From Armatimonadota bacterium (GTDB lineage: Bacteria > Armatimonadota > Fimbriimonadia > Fimbriimonadales > Fimbriimonadaceae): 64,000 nucleotides of DNA. Position numbers and translations under genes: made by a program. Location: assembly GCA_016789105.1 (NCBI GenBank), contig JAEURN010000008.1:186001-250000 (forward strand), given 5' to 3'. A model generated the notes under the pieces. The model was not told the DNA's origin, ran no database searches, and was given only the letters and a program-made list of their open reading frames with translations. How positions within the stretch are numbered: the first letter of the stretch is position 1; every line of letters starts with the position of its first letter. This document shows, in pieces, positions 34,551 to 44,460 of this stretch.

Positions 34551-35624
34551 ATGGCCAAACTGTTGCTCGCCGGGTATTTCGGGGCAGGCAACCTGGGCGA
34601 CGACGCAATCCTCAAAGGGTTTGCCGAAGGCCTGGGCGACACACCGTATCAATACCGGGCCCTTGCCGGTTCAGCTGAGCGATTGATGCGCAACCTCGGC
34701 ATTCCGGGTGTCCCCCGCATGGATCTCGGGTCGGTCAAAAACGCGATCTCAGAATGTGACGCCCTGGTTTTCCCTGGCGGGAGCATCTTCCAAGATGTCA
34801 CCAGCACCAAAAGCGTCGCCTACTATTCCGGCCTGGTTAAAGAAGCCAAAAAGGCTAATAAGAAAGTCATCCTTTTGGGGCAGGGGGTCGGCCCCCTCAA
34901 CGGATTCCTGGGCAAACGGATGGCGGCCGCCGCGTTCAATGCCGCCGACATGATCGCCGTCCGCGACCCGGGCAGTGTCAGTGTCCTCCGGTCGCTCGGA
35001 GTCAAAGGGACTCCGCGTGTGACCGCCGATTGCGCCTTCTTGCTCCCGGTCCCGCCCAAAGACGAAGCTTCGACCAGTTTCGGCGTAGCGGGGATGAAAA
35101 CCATCGGCATCTCGGTGAGGCCTTGGGGCAAAAAGAACAGCAAAGAGGTCGTCCGCGCCTTTGCCGACCTGGTGATGCTCCTCAGCAAAAACGGGTATGT
35201 CCCCGTTCTCATGCCGATGGACGCCGAAGAGGACGCCAAAGTCATCGACGAGATCGCCAAACTCCATGGCGGCAAAGTCCCCGACCTCAAAGGCTTGGCC
35301 ACCCCGGCCCAATTCCAACAGCGGGTCGGGAGGATGGAGGCCGTGATCGCCATGCGGCTCCACGCCGGCATCTTGGCCGCAACGGTGGGCATCCCCCCCA
35401 TGATGGTCAGCTACGACCCCAAAGTCACGGCGTTTTCGAACTTGATTGGCCTCCCCGCCCCTCCTAATGTGCAAGGAGTGACCGGAGACCGCCTGTTTGC
35501 CCAATTCCAAAGCTTTGTCAAAGACCGCGAACCCCACGCCAGAACTGTCGAACGCCGCCTCGGCGAACTCAAAGCAGCCGCCGGAGGCAACATCCAAGCC
35601 TTGCGGGACTGCCTTGGCGCATAA
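34551..35624 (+). CDS. csaB: CsaB-type polysaccharide pyruvyl transferase
   Basis: A 357-residue cytoplasmic enzyme. The N terminus LLLAGYFGAGNLGDDAILKG, the middle FPGGSIFQD and the C-terminal AMRLHAGILAA are hallmarks of CsaB. CsaB adds ketal-pyruvate to a secondary cell-wall polymer, and SLH domains of S-layer proteins bind the pyruvylated polymer. It lies three bases after the DUF5693 gene, and its end overlaps the start of a beta-barrel gene by 11 bases. Its presence in a two-membrane cell suggests an SLH-based link between wall and outer layer. Confidence 0.92.
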   Translation: MAKLLLAGYFGAGNLGDDAILKGFAEGLGDTPYQYRALAGSAERLMRNLGIPGVPRMDLGSVKNAISECDALVFPGGSIFQDVTSTKSVAYYSGLVKEAKKANKKVILLGQGVGPLNGFLGKRMAAAAFNAADMIAVRDPGSVSVLRSLGVKGTPRVTADCAFLLPVPPKDEASTSFGVAGMKTIGISVRPWGKKNSKEVVRAFADLVMLLSKNGYVPVLMPMDAEEDAKVIDEIAKLHGGKVPDLKGLATPAQFQQRVGRMEAVIAMRLHAGILAATVGIPPMMVSYDPKVTAFSNLIGLPAPPNVQGVTGDRLFAQFQSFVKDREPHARTVERRLGELKAAAGGNIQALRDCLGA

Positions 35625-38133
35625 GGCTGCCGCGTTTGCGTTGGCCGCTTTGGCCAGCCAAGCCGCATGGGCGCAATCCTCGGCCGTCCAGTTCGCCAAA
35701 GAAAAGATCTACAAGAAAATCAGGGTCTTTGGCGAACGCCGCATCGCCTACCACCTCCGCGACGTCAGCGGCGACCGGTCGGCCTACAACATCTCCAACG
35801 ACGGAGGGTTCGGCGACCGCAAAATCACTGACCTCGGATATCTCCGCATCGAAGGCCGCGGCGTTTTGGGCTGGCTCAACTTCGACGCCAACATCCAAGA
35901 CTCCCGGTTCATTGACCCGCAAGCCGACCGGTACCGCCTTTGGTACGAAGACAAAGTGTGGACCGCCGAATACGGCGACATCCGCGCTACTTTGCCGACC
36001 CGCAACCGGTTCATCGCGATCAACAACTCCACCTCGGGGGTCTCCGCCGGATACAAGGGAGGGCCGCTGAAAGTCGGGCTCATTCGCACCGAATCACGGA
36101 GCGAACCCCGCTCAGTCTCCATCCAGGGCACCAACTCCGCCGGACCCTATTATCTGCAAAGCTCCCAGATCGTCCGAGGGAGCGAACGGGTCGAAGTCGA
36201 CGGTGTTGCCCAAGTGCTCGGACGGGACTACACCATCGACTATGACCTGGGCGCCATCCTCTTCCTTAACCGCCAAACCCTGGAAAGCCGGATCATCCCC
36301 CCCACAAGCACAATCGTGGCCACCTATGAGTCCTTTAACTTTGCCGGGGCCGCCGGCCGGATCGAAGGCGTCGGGGCCGTCTACGATTTTGGGCGGTTTG
36401 GCCAACTCGGCCTGACCGGGGCCAGGCAGGTGACCGGCTCCAACGGCGGGCTCAGCACCCGACTCGAAAAATTCCAAGGATTCGGCGCACCCAGCACGCC
36501 CTATTTCCTCCAATTCCAACCGCTGGCTTCCCAACCCGTCGTCATCCGCGTGGATGGGATTTTGCAAACCCAGAACGTGGACTGGTACTTTGACCCCGAC
36601 AACCCGAGCATTTTTTACTTCACGCGGTTCATGCCCTCCACGTCCAACATCGACGTCCTCTATACGCCGACGCCGACCGGCCAGGTGCAAGGGGATCGGG
36701 AAGTGGTGGGGTTCGACTACACACTCCCGTTCCGGGGCGGGCAACTGACTTACAACCAGGCCACGGGCAAATCCGTCAACACCCCCACGGCAACCAGCGG
36801 GACAGCCCGCAGCGCCACCGGTAAATACGCGGTTGGCCCTTGGACGCTCTCTGCCGGATTCCGGGACATCCCGTCCGGATACGTCACTATCCAATCGGCA
36901 AGCCTCAACCGGAACGAAAAGGCGAACGACTGGCGGGTCGGGGTCAAAGCCGGGAACCGCGGGCAGTTCGATTTTGGCAACGTGAACTCCAGCATCCTCA
37001 GCCTGGGGGGCACGAACAATTCGTTTGTGACCACCCGCTCAACGCGGACCTACGGGGAATACACCCTGGCCAACGACCCCAAGCTGGCGCTCCCGGTCAC
37101 CCTCAATTTTTCCCGGAACCAAACCCGGAACCCATCGATCAATAACACAATCGACACCTACGGTCTATCGACCAACCGGGTCTGGGGCGCCTTCACGGCC
37201 GGGCTGACCGTGGATCAACAGCATGTTTCGGGCACGCAGACGGCCGACGTCAACAACATCCGTTTGCAAACCAGCTACACCGCCGGCAAGGTTTGGGATT
37301 TTTCATTAGGCGCGGGCCTGAGCAAAATCCGATCTGGGGGGCAATCCGGAAACGGCCACGACTATCTCGGGGCCGTCGGATACCGGCCGTCTGACAATTT
37401 TTCCGCGCGCCTCTCCTTTTCAGATCATGATTCCGGGGCAGTTTCCGCAATAGGCGGGATCGACACCGGCTATGGCACCGGTTACGGCGGAAACGGGTTC
37501 ACGTCCGGCACCGGAACCTCTTTTGGCAACGGGGGGAGCGCCGGCAAGAACACAAGCCTGACCCTGAGGTGGCAGCCAGACAGCCGGCTGGGGCTCCGGG
37601 CAAGCGGACTCCTTTACCGCTCTTCGGGCAGCGCCACCAGCAACAGCAAAACCGAAAGTGCAAGTCTCGGGGTGGATTACGACCTCGGTGGGGGCCATTA
37701 CCTGGGCGGCGACCTCGACTTCAGCACGACGACTTTTGCCGGCGGATTGCAAAAAAGCGCGACCACCAACGCCTCGGGATTCATCAATGGGCGATTTGGC
37801 AACCTGGCCTACCGGGCAAGCGGCAGCGTTTTGCTCAGCGGGGGCACAAGCCAATTCGGCCAAGACTCCGTTGCGTTCGACCTCTTCCTCGACTACCGGC
37901 TGGCCCCGAGGCACGCCCTCGGTTTTTCGGCCAACTATGGGAATGTCACCGGATACCTCCCCCAATCGCAGCTGGATTACAGTCTGGTTTACCAGTATCA
38001 AATTTGGGAAGCGCTGGCGTTGAACGTTCGCTACCGCTTCAGCGACAACAAAAACAGCGATCCCTTCCTCAGTAGCGGGGCTTATCGGGCCAGAACCCTG
38101 GATTTTGAGTTCTCGTTCAACTTCGGCCGGTAA
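35614..38133 (+). CDS. outer-membrane beta-barrel surface protein
   Basis: An 839-residue exported protein. TTG 35614 is chosen because it gives a clean signal peptide (AHKAAAFALAALASQAAWA, cleaved before Gln) and overlaps csaB by 11 bases. Residues about 60-360 hold modules with the pattern SERVEVDGVAQVLGRDYTID, typical of large Gram-negative surface proteins. From about 400 on there are alternating-hydrophobicity strands rich in Gly, Asn, Ser and Tyr. The protein ends FEFSFNFGR, as in barrel-closing strands. It is probably a porin-like or export barrel linked to the polymer made by this locus. Confidence 0.78.
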   Translation: MAHKAAAFALAALASQAAWAQSSAVQFAKEKIYKKIRVFGERRIAYHLRDVSGDRSAYNISNDGGFGDRKITDLGYLRIEGRGVLGWLNFDANIQDSRFIDPQADRYRLWYEDKVWTAEYGDIRATLPTRNRFIAINNSTSGVSAGYKGGPLKVGLIRTESRSEPRSVSIQGTNSAGPYYLQSSQIVRGSERVEVDGVAQVLGRDYTIDYDLGAILFLNRQTLESRIIPPTSTIVATYESFNFAGAAGRIEGVGAVYDFGRFGQLGLTGARQVTGSNGGLSTRLEKFQGFGAPSTPYFLQFQPLASQPVVIRVDGILQTQNVDWYFDPDNPSIFYFTRFMPSTSNIDVLYTPTPTGQVQGDREVVGFDYTLPFRGGQLTYNQATGKSVNTPTATSGTARSATGKYAVGPWTLSAGFRDIPSGYVTIQSASLNRNEKANDWRVGVKAGNRGQFDFGNVNSSILSLGGTNNSFVTTRSTRTYGEYTLANDPKLALPVTLNFSRNQTRNPSINNTIDTYGLSTNRVWGAFTAGLTVDQQHVSGTQTADVNNIRLQTSYTAGKVWDFSLGAGLSKIRSGGQSGNGHDYLGAVGYRPSDNFSARLSFSDHDSGAVSAIGGIDTGYGTGYGGNGFTSGTGTSFGNGGSAGKNTSLTLRWQPDSRLGLRASGLLYRSSGSATSNSKTESASLGVDYDLGGGHYLGGDLDFSTTTFAGGLQKSATTNASGFINGRFGNLAYRASGSVLLSGGTSQFGQDSVAFDLFLDYRLAPRHALGFSANYGNVTGYLPQSQLDYSLVYQYQIWEALALNVRYRFSDNKNSDPFLSSGAYRARTLDFEFSFNFGR

Positions 38134-38173
38134 CGGCCGCCCCGTCCCGCACGTTTCAAATCATGAGTTTGCG

Positions 38174-39469
38174 ATGAAAAATCGGTTCATTTCTATTCCG
38201 TTGGGACTACTCGGTGCCCTGGCCCTCTCTGTTTTGACCGGGTGCGGCGGGTTCAACGGGCCCCGCACCTCCACCGTCACCGGAACCGTGATCGGAGTCG
38301 ATTTCCAACCGTTCCGGGATGCCAACGTTTATGCCGACGGCCAATCCACGAAAACGACCACGACCGGGGCATTCCAACTCGAAAACCTCCGGTCTGGCGA
38401 CGTCGAAGTGCAGGCGACCGGATTTGTTAATGGGACCAAATTCGTCGGCCGCACCGTGATCTTTAACCTAGAAGACGCCCAGCAAAACAACGTCAACGTG
38501 CTCATGGGGCGGGAAAGCGAGGTCTCGATCATCCGGGGACAAGTCCGCGACCAACAAGGATTCCTATTGAGCGGGGCCAGCGTCTTCGCCTACTTGGGCA
38601 CCGGCACAAGCATCCGCGCCGTCACCGACGAAAACGGCAACTACGTGATGCGCGACGTTCCGCCCGGCAACTACCAGCTCAGCGCGACCGGGCGGAACTA
38701 CCGGAGCGGCCAAACCACGCTCAACTTGGGCATCCACCAAGACCGCACCGTGAGCTTCACCTTGACCAACCCAGGCTTGCCCAGCCTCAGCCCGCCGACG
38801 ATCACATCAGCCGTCACTTGGGTCAGCCACCCCGATGCGACACGCGGGCCAGGGGGCGGCTCGCTCGCCTGGGCCAGGTCGCACTTTGGGCTCAAAGAAC
38901 ACCAGCCGCCGGCCACAACCCGGGGCTTGCGGTCCGACATGGTCGTCGAGGCTGACTTTGAGTGGAACCCCATCCAGTTCCCCGACCTTTTGGGATTCAA
39001 TGTCTACCGGGGGAATGGGGCCAGCGGTTCGGTGTTTGCCCTCGATTTGGCGTTCGACCCGCTAGCCAACTATTTCGTGGACATCGGGTTGCAACCAGAT
39101 TCCACCTACAGTTACGCGTTTTCGACCGTGGCCACCCTCTATCCGGACTACAACAACTCCGAAAGCGGGTTGAGCAACCGGATCGTCGTCGAAACCTTAA
39201 ACTTGCTCGAACTCAACAACCCCACTGCAGGCCCAACCCTCAGCTGGCGGTCGGGATCGGGGGCCACCGATTACGAGGTCTTCATTTTTGACGGGTTCCC
39301 CACTGCGGGCGCCAACTTCCTTTACCAATCTGGGACTCTGACCGGGCTCAGCTATACCTATAATGGGCCGCCTTTGCAGTCGGGCCGGACATACTATTAC
39401 ATCGTCCTGGGAACGGCGTTTGGCGGAACCAGTCGAACGATTAGCCAGATCGGAACGTTCGTTCCATAG
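38174..39469 (+). CDS. lipoprotein with carboxypeptidase-regulatory-like and Fn3-like domains
   Basis: A 431-residue lipoprotein. The signal ends in the lipobox LTGC (Cys about residue 23). Two carboxypeptidase-regulatory-like beta-sandwiches follow (about 30-105, then 115-200, each with an NG.Y/G.F.L...G.Y pattern such as DENGNYVMRDVPPGNYQL). The second half resembles fibronectin type III domains (GLQPDSTYSYAFSTV). Such modules bind or space surface structures. It lies 40 bases after the barrel gene and 7 bases before the next secreted protein. Confidence 0.75.
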   Translation: MKNRFISIPLGLLGALALSVLTGCGGFNGPRTSTVTGTVIGVDFQPFRDANVYADGQSTKTTTTGAFQLENLRSGDVEVQATGFVNGTKFVGRTVIFNLEDAQQNNVNVLMGRESEVSIIRGQVRDQQGFLLSGASVFAYLGTGTSIRAVTDENGNYVMRDVPPGNYQLSATGRNYRSGQTTLNLGIHQDRTVSFTLTNPGLPSLSPPTITSAVTWVSHPDATRGPGGGSLAWARSHFGLKEHQPPATTRGLRSDMVVEADFEWNPIQFPDLLGFNVYRGNGASGSVFALDLAFDPLANYFVDIGLQPDSTYSYAFSTVATLYPDYNNSESGLSNRIVVETLNLLELNNPTAGPTLSWRSGSGATDYEVFIFDGFPTAGANFLYQSGTLTGLSYTYNGPPLQSGRTYYYIVLGTAFGGTSRTISQIGTFVP

Positions 39470-39476
39470 AAGCCCA

Positions 39477-42158
39477 ATGATCACCCGAAATTGTGGGAGG
39501 GCGGCCTTGGCCGCCCTCGTTTTTGCCCTGGGCAGCCTGTCCCAAGCCGCCGACCTTTTCGTCGAATGGTCGCCCAGCCGTGGGCCTGGAACGTACATAG
39601 ACGCGGCCGAGCAAGCAGTGCGCAATGCCAACCAGCGCCTCGCCGAACTCAGCGAATCCCGCTTGGCCCTGATGCCCAACCGGCCGACGTTCAGCCAACC
39701 CATCCGCGTGATCCTCACCCAAAACGGGCAGGCGCTGCCGGTCAACCGCATCGCTTCTGGACGGTCCGGGAGCGGGGATATCACCTTACAGTTCGACAGT
39801 TCCGGGAGCCGGGCCTTTCCCACGGATTACCAAAACCAACTGAGCGGTACATACTCGGCTTCCAAATCGGCCATGGATGCCGTCTTTGGCCCCGCTGCCG
39901 TTGGCGGCATCGTCAAAGTCCTCAACTACGATGCCGACATCCCCGCCCGACAGGCCGTTGCCGGAGGCATCTACATTCCCAATGCCCCCAATGGCCCAGA
40001 AATCCACTTCCCCGTTTATTTGAGCGCGACCAGCGCCGGCGTGAACTTCATCCACACTCTCCTGCTCGCCTACACAGGAACCAACAGCTACCCCTTTGAC
40101 GCCTTCAACGAAGGGTTTGTGCGTGCCGCCACCATGAAGGTCGCCCGCGTGCCAGGTGCCATCCCCAACAGCACCTCGGGCGAGGTCGAACAAACTTTGG
40201 ACAGCCTTTACGACGCCAGTGCCGTGTACCACTGGAGCAACTACCCCGGGCTCGGGGCCCCCACATTCATTGCGGCCAACCTTCTCAACGACCCCCTGCC
40301 CATCGGGGGCAGCACCGGGGGTATCTACCTGTTGCGCTACAAAATGGCGGGTACCGCCTGGGCCAAACTTTTGGTGCAATACCCCGGGTTCATTGCGGCC
40401 TTCAACGACTATTACCAACGCAACCCAGGCGCATACACCTCGGAATCCGATTTCGCTGGATTGGGCCAGGGACTGCTCAACCTCCTGAACGGCAACCCGG
40501 GGGCAACCGTCGAAGGCCTGAGCTTTGCGGAATGGATGCAACGCCAGGCGATCCTCGACCTGAACCTGAACCCTGGGCTCAAGCTCGTCCCCGAGGCGTT
40601 CCCCATCGCCGGTGCCGCCGCCACCAACGACTTCGGGGTTTTTGGGATTGTGCTCAACGTTTTCAAAACCTCGCCGACCGGGAGCGAAACCTTGTTGAGT
40701 GGGTTGAGCTATCCGATCTACTGGCGGAACGACTTCACTCGGTTCTTCACCACCGCCCAAGATGACCAAATTCCGATCGCCGGCGGGTACGGATCGGTCG
40801 TGCCCAACTTCTTGGCCGACGAATCCGCCAACACCATCTACCGTGTCGCCGTGGATCTGCCATATCAAGGCAAAAACGTCCGGCTCTACCTTCCGGCAGG
40901 GGCTTACTCCACCGGTTCAAACCCGACGCCGAAAAACGTCTACGGTACCGTCGTCGGCTATGACGGCAGTTCGGCCAGCCTCCAAGTCCGGCTGACGTGG
41001 CCCGGCGGGGTGGCGGCCTTCCCCGTCGTCAAGGGTGCCTTTAGCGGCACAATCTCCGACCCGAATTTCGCCCTCGAGCAATCGGTCCAAGTTGACCTGC
41101 AAAACATCGGGACTTCGGCAATCGTCGCAAGCACCGTCGTGAACAAGGGGCGGGGCGATTTTTCCGTCGACTTCCGGTCGCCTGGGTCGTTCCGGATTTT
41201 CTCGACCAATGTGAGCGGTGCGCTCCAAAGCTTTTCAATCCCGTACGAACCGTTGCGGCCCAACCCAGCCCGAATATTCGGCCTGGCCGACAACCAGATG
41301 CTGATTGGCAGGTGGAATGCCTTCATCGGCGGCTATCAGTTCTATCCCGACGACGGCGAAGTCGGCCAAGGGCTCGGCTATTTTGTCCGGCCCCCGGCGG
41401 CAACCCCCTTGTCCGTCCCTGGCCGCACAAGTGAAGACACCCCCCTCGCGGTCAGCCTCACCCCGGGGTGGAACCTGGTTTCGGCCCCGGTGGATTCAAC
41501 GGTGACAACGGCGAATATCCTGGTCACGACCACATCACAGGCCGTTTCCACTTGGGCCGAAGCGGCGGGTTCGTTGGTCGGCGCCACGTTTTTCAAATTC
41601 ACCCCAGATCCGGTCAACCCAGATCGCGGAACGCTTGTCCCCGCGACGTCGTTCGAACCTGGCCAAGCCTATTTCGTCCGGTCGCTTTCCAACGACGGGG
41701 CCGTTTTGGTTTTTGGCGCCGGATCGCGGGGGCGGGTCGCCAGCCCGGCGGCACCGACCGGTTACCCGGTTCCGGGGGCATGGCGATCCCGATTCGAAGT
41801 CACGAGTGCCTTGGGGCACTATTCGGTGGTTGAACTAGCCCAATCTCCCGGCACATCCCGGGGTTACGACCGCGAAGATCAACCGCTCCCCCTCGGTCCT
41901 GGAGGGTTCCAGGCCCAACTCTTGAACGGCGAATCCCTTTACCGGGATGTCCGCCCACCAAAAAACATGGAGGTTTACACCTTGTCCCTGACCGGCCTGA
42001 CACCCGGAGTGCGCTACTGGATCAAAAACGTCCCGGCCCTCGGCCAAAAGTCATTCTCGCTTTACATCAGAGGTGGTTCGACGATGGTGTCGCCGGGTGG
42101 CCAGACCTCTTTTGTCGCCTCCAGCACTGCTGAAACAATCCAGGTGGTGAACCGGTGA
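39477..42158 (+). CDS. large secreted protein, possibly a degenerate peptidase
   Basis: An 893-residue protein with a signal peptide (hydrophobic core then LSQAA). Residues about 30-400 resemble extracellular metallopeptidase-like proteins: FIHTLLLAY followed 20 residues later by FNEGFVRAA recalls the HExxH...EGxA layout, but the HExxH itself is missing. The second half is beta-rich, with a GWNLVSAPVD segment common in repeat-bearing surface proteins. ATG 39477 is selected because it gives the signal peptide. It overlaps the next lipoprotein gene by four bases (GTGA). It is probably a non-catalytic surface protein. Confidence 0.65.
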   Translation: MITRNCGRAALAALVFALGSLSQAADLFVEWSPSRGPGTYIDAAEQAVRNANQRLAELSESRLALMPNRPTFSQPIRVILTQNGQALPVNRIASGRSGSGDITLQFDSSGSRAFPTDYQNQLSGTYSASKSAMDAVFGPAAVGGIVKVLNYDADIPARQAVAGGIYIPNAPNGPEIHFPVYLSATSAGVNFIHTLLLAYTGTNSYPFDAFNEGFVRAATMKVARVPGAIPNSTSGEVEQTLDSLYDASAVYHWSNYPGLGAPTFIAANLLNDPLPIGGSTGGIYLLRYKMAGTAWAKLLVQYPGFIAAFNDYYQRNPGAYTSESDFAGLGQGLLNLLNGNPGATVEGLSFAEWMQRQAILDLNLNPGLKLVPEAFPIAGAAATNDFGVFGIVLNVFKTSPTGSETLLSGLSYPIYWRNDFTRFFTTAQDDQIPIAGGYGSVVPNFLADESANTIYRVAVDLPYQGKNVRLYLPAGAYSTGSNPTPKNVYGTVVGYDGSSASLQVRLTWPGGVAAFPVVKGAFSGTISDPNFALEQSVQVDLQNIGTSAIVASTVVNKGRGDFSVDFRSPGSFRIFSTNVSGALQSFSIPYEPLRPNPARIFGLADNQMLIGRWNAFIGGYQFYPDDGEVGQGLGYFVRPPAATPLSVPGRTSEDTPLAVSLTPGWNLVSAPVDSTVTTANILVTTTSQAVSTWAEAAGSLVGATFFKFTPDPVNPDRGTLVPATSFEPGQAYFVRSLSNDGAVLVFGAGSRGRVASPAAPTGYPVPGAWRSRFEVTSALGHYSVVELAQSPGTSRGYDREDQPLPLGPGGFQAQLLNGESLYRDVRPPKNMEVYTLSLTGLTPGVRYWIKNVPALGQKSFSLYIRGGSTMVSPGGQTSFVASSTAETIQVVNR

Positions 42159-43021
42159 GCCGTTGGGCAATCGCTTTGTTGGCCTTGATGCTCGCCGTCA
42201 TATTGGGCTGCGGGGGAGGTGGCGGGGGCACCCAGGCCGGCACCGTTACTGTTCAGGGCAACGTCCTGTGGATCGAAACCGGTTCAGCGCCGTCCCCACA
42301 GGCGACTGTCCGAATCGGCGACAAGTCGGCCCTCAGCGATGCAACAGACGGCTATTTCAGCCTCGATCCGACTGCCGGTACCTTGAGCCTGACGGTGACT
42401 TACACCCCCAGCTCGGGCCCTGCCGTAGTGCGCACATTCGACCTAGGCGCGATTTCATCGGACACCGACCTTGGGGATATCTACATAGGGCCGGAATCGG
42501 TCACCGTCGCGGGCCAGGTCTTGGATTCGACCAGTGCCGCCCCGGTTGCCGGGGCCAAGGTTTCACTGGCCGGGCGCTCTGCCCTCTCGGGGTCCGATGG
42601 GCGGTTTGCCATTGCAGATGTCGCCTACTCAAGCAACACCCTCACGGTCTTTTTGGGTCTGCAGGGCAAAGTCGAGCGGACCAGCTACTTCTCGACGTTT
42701 TTTAGCCCTCCGGGCGCCCCGACGGGAGGTGTGGTGGATGTCGGCCAGATATCTTTGGTGCCGACCGGTAGCACCGCCCCCCCACCGTTGCCCTACAACG
42801 TCAACGGGTCGGTCGTATCCGGTGCGGGATCCGACATCCAGGTGTTAAGTGGTTCCACCGTCATCCGCCACGTCACGGCCGATAGCCTCGGGCAATTCAC
42901 CCTTTGGCTGCCGGCAGGGACTTACACCGTCAATGCGACGTTGGGATCGCTTTCGGGGACGAGCAATCTGACGGTTTCAAGCGTCAATTCCATTACCAAT
43001 GTCCAAATCACCCTCCACTAG
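42155..43021 (+). CDS. lipoprotein with carboxypeptidase-regulatory-like repeats
   Basis: A 288-residue lipoprotein: the signal MSRWAIALLALMLAVILGC gives a lipobox Cys at 19, followed by a Gly-rich linker. Three beta-sandwich units of the carboxypeptidase-regulatory type are seen (about 30-110, 115-200 and 215-288; for example GQVLDSTSAAPVAGAKVSL and AGTYTVNATLG). It has no catalytic motif. Coupled by GTGA to the large secreted protein and overlapping the LptC-like gene by 23 bases. Confidence 0.72.
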   Translation: MSRWAIALLALMLAVILGCGGGGGGTQAGTVTVQGNVLWIETGSAPSPQATVRIGDKSALSDATDGYFSLDPTAGTLSLTVTYTPSSGPAVVRTFDLGAISSDTDLGDIYIGPESVTVAGQVLDSTSAAPVAGAKVSLAGRSALSGSDGRFAIADVAYSSNTLTVFLGLQGKVERTSYFSTFFSPPGAPTGGVVDVGQISLVPTGSTAPPPLPYNVNGSVVSGAGSDIQVLSGSTVIRHVTADSLGQFTLWLPAGTYTVNATLGSLSGTSNLTVSSVNSITNVQITLH

Positions 43022-44393
43022 GCTGGCCTTAGGCCTTTTCGGCTGGGCTTTCGTCGCCGCCTGCGGCTGGTTCGGCTACCGATATGCCGAATCGGTTGTG
43101 AACACGGACGCCTTGGCGGCATACCGGGGTCAGGACAACGGCCCGTTCGGGAATGCGGGCGTTTTGGTTAAAGGATTCCAAATCAAGTCATACCAAGGGG
43201 GAAAACTGGTCTCAGAAGCGTTGGTCGACGAGGCCACCATCCGGTCCGACCGTAGCTCCATCACCCTTCACGGTATCCGGCAGGGCCAGTTTTATGGCAA
43301 GGGAGACAAACAGTACCGGTTTGAAGCGGCGGGGGCCGAATACGGAACCTATTCAAAGTCGATCCTCGCCGAAGGAGGGGTCCGGATCTGGAACAAGTCG
43401 CTCGACCTCAAGTCTGCCGGTTTCCTTTACGACAACTCCGCGCGTCAAGTCACGGTGAACGGGGATGTCACCGGAACGATGGAGGGCGGAATGCTGGCCA
43501 GCAAAGACGTTGTTTTGTTGCTGGAACCGGACGCCATCAACACCGGGGAAATCAAATGGGCCGGGCCGATCGCCATCCAAGAAGGCAAAAAGACCCCGTG
43601 GCAAGTCGAAGCCAAGCGATCCACCATCCGCAACGGCATCTACACCTATGAATCTGCCAAAGGCCAAGACAAGGAAACCATCGTCAAGGCCGACAAAATG
43701 TCTTACGACCGCGACAAGGACATCGTCGTTGCCGAAGGCCATGTCGAATATTTCGGCGTCGATGCCAACCTGAGCTGCGACAAGGCCGTCATCGAACGCA
43801 AAATCGGCAAAGCCACTTTGACGGGCAAGGTTGTCAACATGCTGGTCAAAGCAGAAGGCTCCGCGCCAAAAGAAGCCGCTATCCCGCCGGTCAGCCCCAT
43901 CGTGCCCGATTCCATTGCCGGCAACCGCCCCAAAGCGCCGCCCGACGACCAGCAGGATCCCGTGCGGAACTCCGACAACATCCGCGATTACCCGATTGCC
44001 ATGCGGGCCGGACAGATCGAATATTGGTACCGGAAAGGCGAGCGGCGAGCCATCTTGACCATCGACCCATTTGCCCGGCAAGAATTGGGGGCCCTCAAAT
44101 GGCGGGAGGTCTCCGCCTCCCGGGCCGAGTACGACGCAGAAAAGGAATTCTTGGTTCTGCGATCCTCGGGTGGACAGCCGGTGAGGCTCAAAAACTCCGT
44201 GGGCGACGACATGACGGCGACCTTCATGCAAGTCTCTACCAAAAAGGGCGATGATTCCATGGATGCCGAGAACCTGAAGGGCACCGTGATGATCGACGAC
44301 AACCAACTCCCAGAAAAGCCCGCTGGTTCTGGCGGAGGCGGGGGCGGGAACCCTGGCGGCAAAGGGCTCAATGGCAAGATCGGGGGACGCTAG
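42999..44393 (+). CDS. LptC/LptA-like envelope protein
   Basis: A 464-residue protein with one N-terminal membrane helix (about 8-28) followed by repeated beta-strands. The motif pattern (V.G......G.....A..A.Y) matches the OstA/LptC jelly-roll family; examples are KSILAEGGVRIWNKS and KDIVVAEGHVEYFG. LptC and LptA move lipopolysaccharide from the inner membrane towards the outer one. At this length it could hold several jelly-roll segments, acting as a longer bridge. The tail is Gly-rich and probably disordered. The start overlaps the preceding lipoprotein gene. Confidence 0.68.
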   Translation: MSKSPSTRLALGLFGWAFVAACGWFGYRYAESVVNTDALAAYRGQDNGPFGNAGVLVKGFQIKSYQGGKLVSEALVDEATIRSDRSSITLHGIRQGQFYGKGDKQYRFEAAGAEYGTYSKSILAEGGVRIWNKSLDLKSAGFLYDNSARQVTVNGDVTGTMEGGMLASKDVVLLLEPDAINTGEIKWAGPIAIQEGKKTPWQVEAKRSTIRNGIYTYESAKGQDKETIVKADKMSYDRDKDIVVAEGHVEYFGVDANLSCDKAVIERKIGKATLTGKVVNMLVKAEGSAPKEAAIPPVSPIVPDSIAGNRPKAPPDDQQDPVRNSDNIRDYPIAMRAGQIEYWYRKGERRAILTIDPFARQELGALKWREVSASRAEYDAEKEFLVLRSSGGQPVRLKNSVGDDMTATFMQVSTKKGDDSMDAENLKGTVMIDDNQLPEKPAGSGGGGGGNPGGKGLNGKIGGR

Positions 44394-44460
44394 ACCCACC
44401 CGGGCCAACCCCGGCCAACCGGCCGGCGTGATACGCTAAGGGCACGCACGACCCCCAGCC

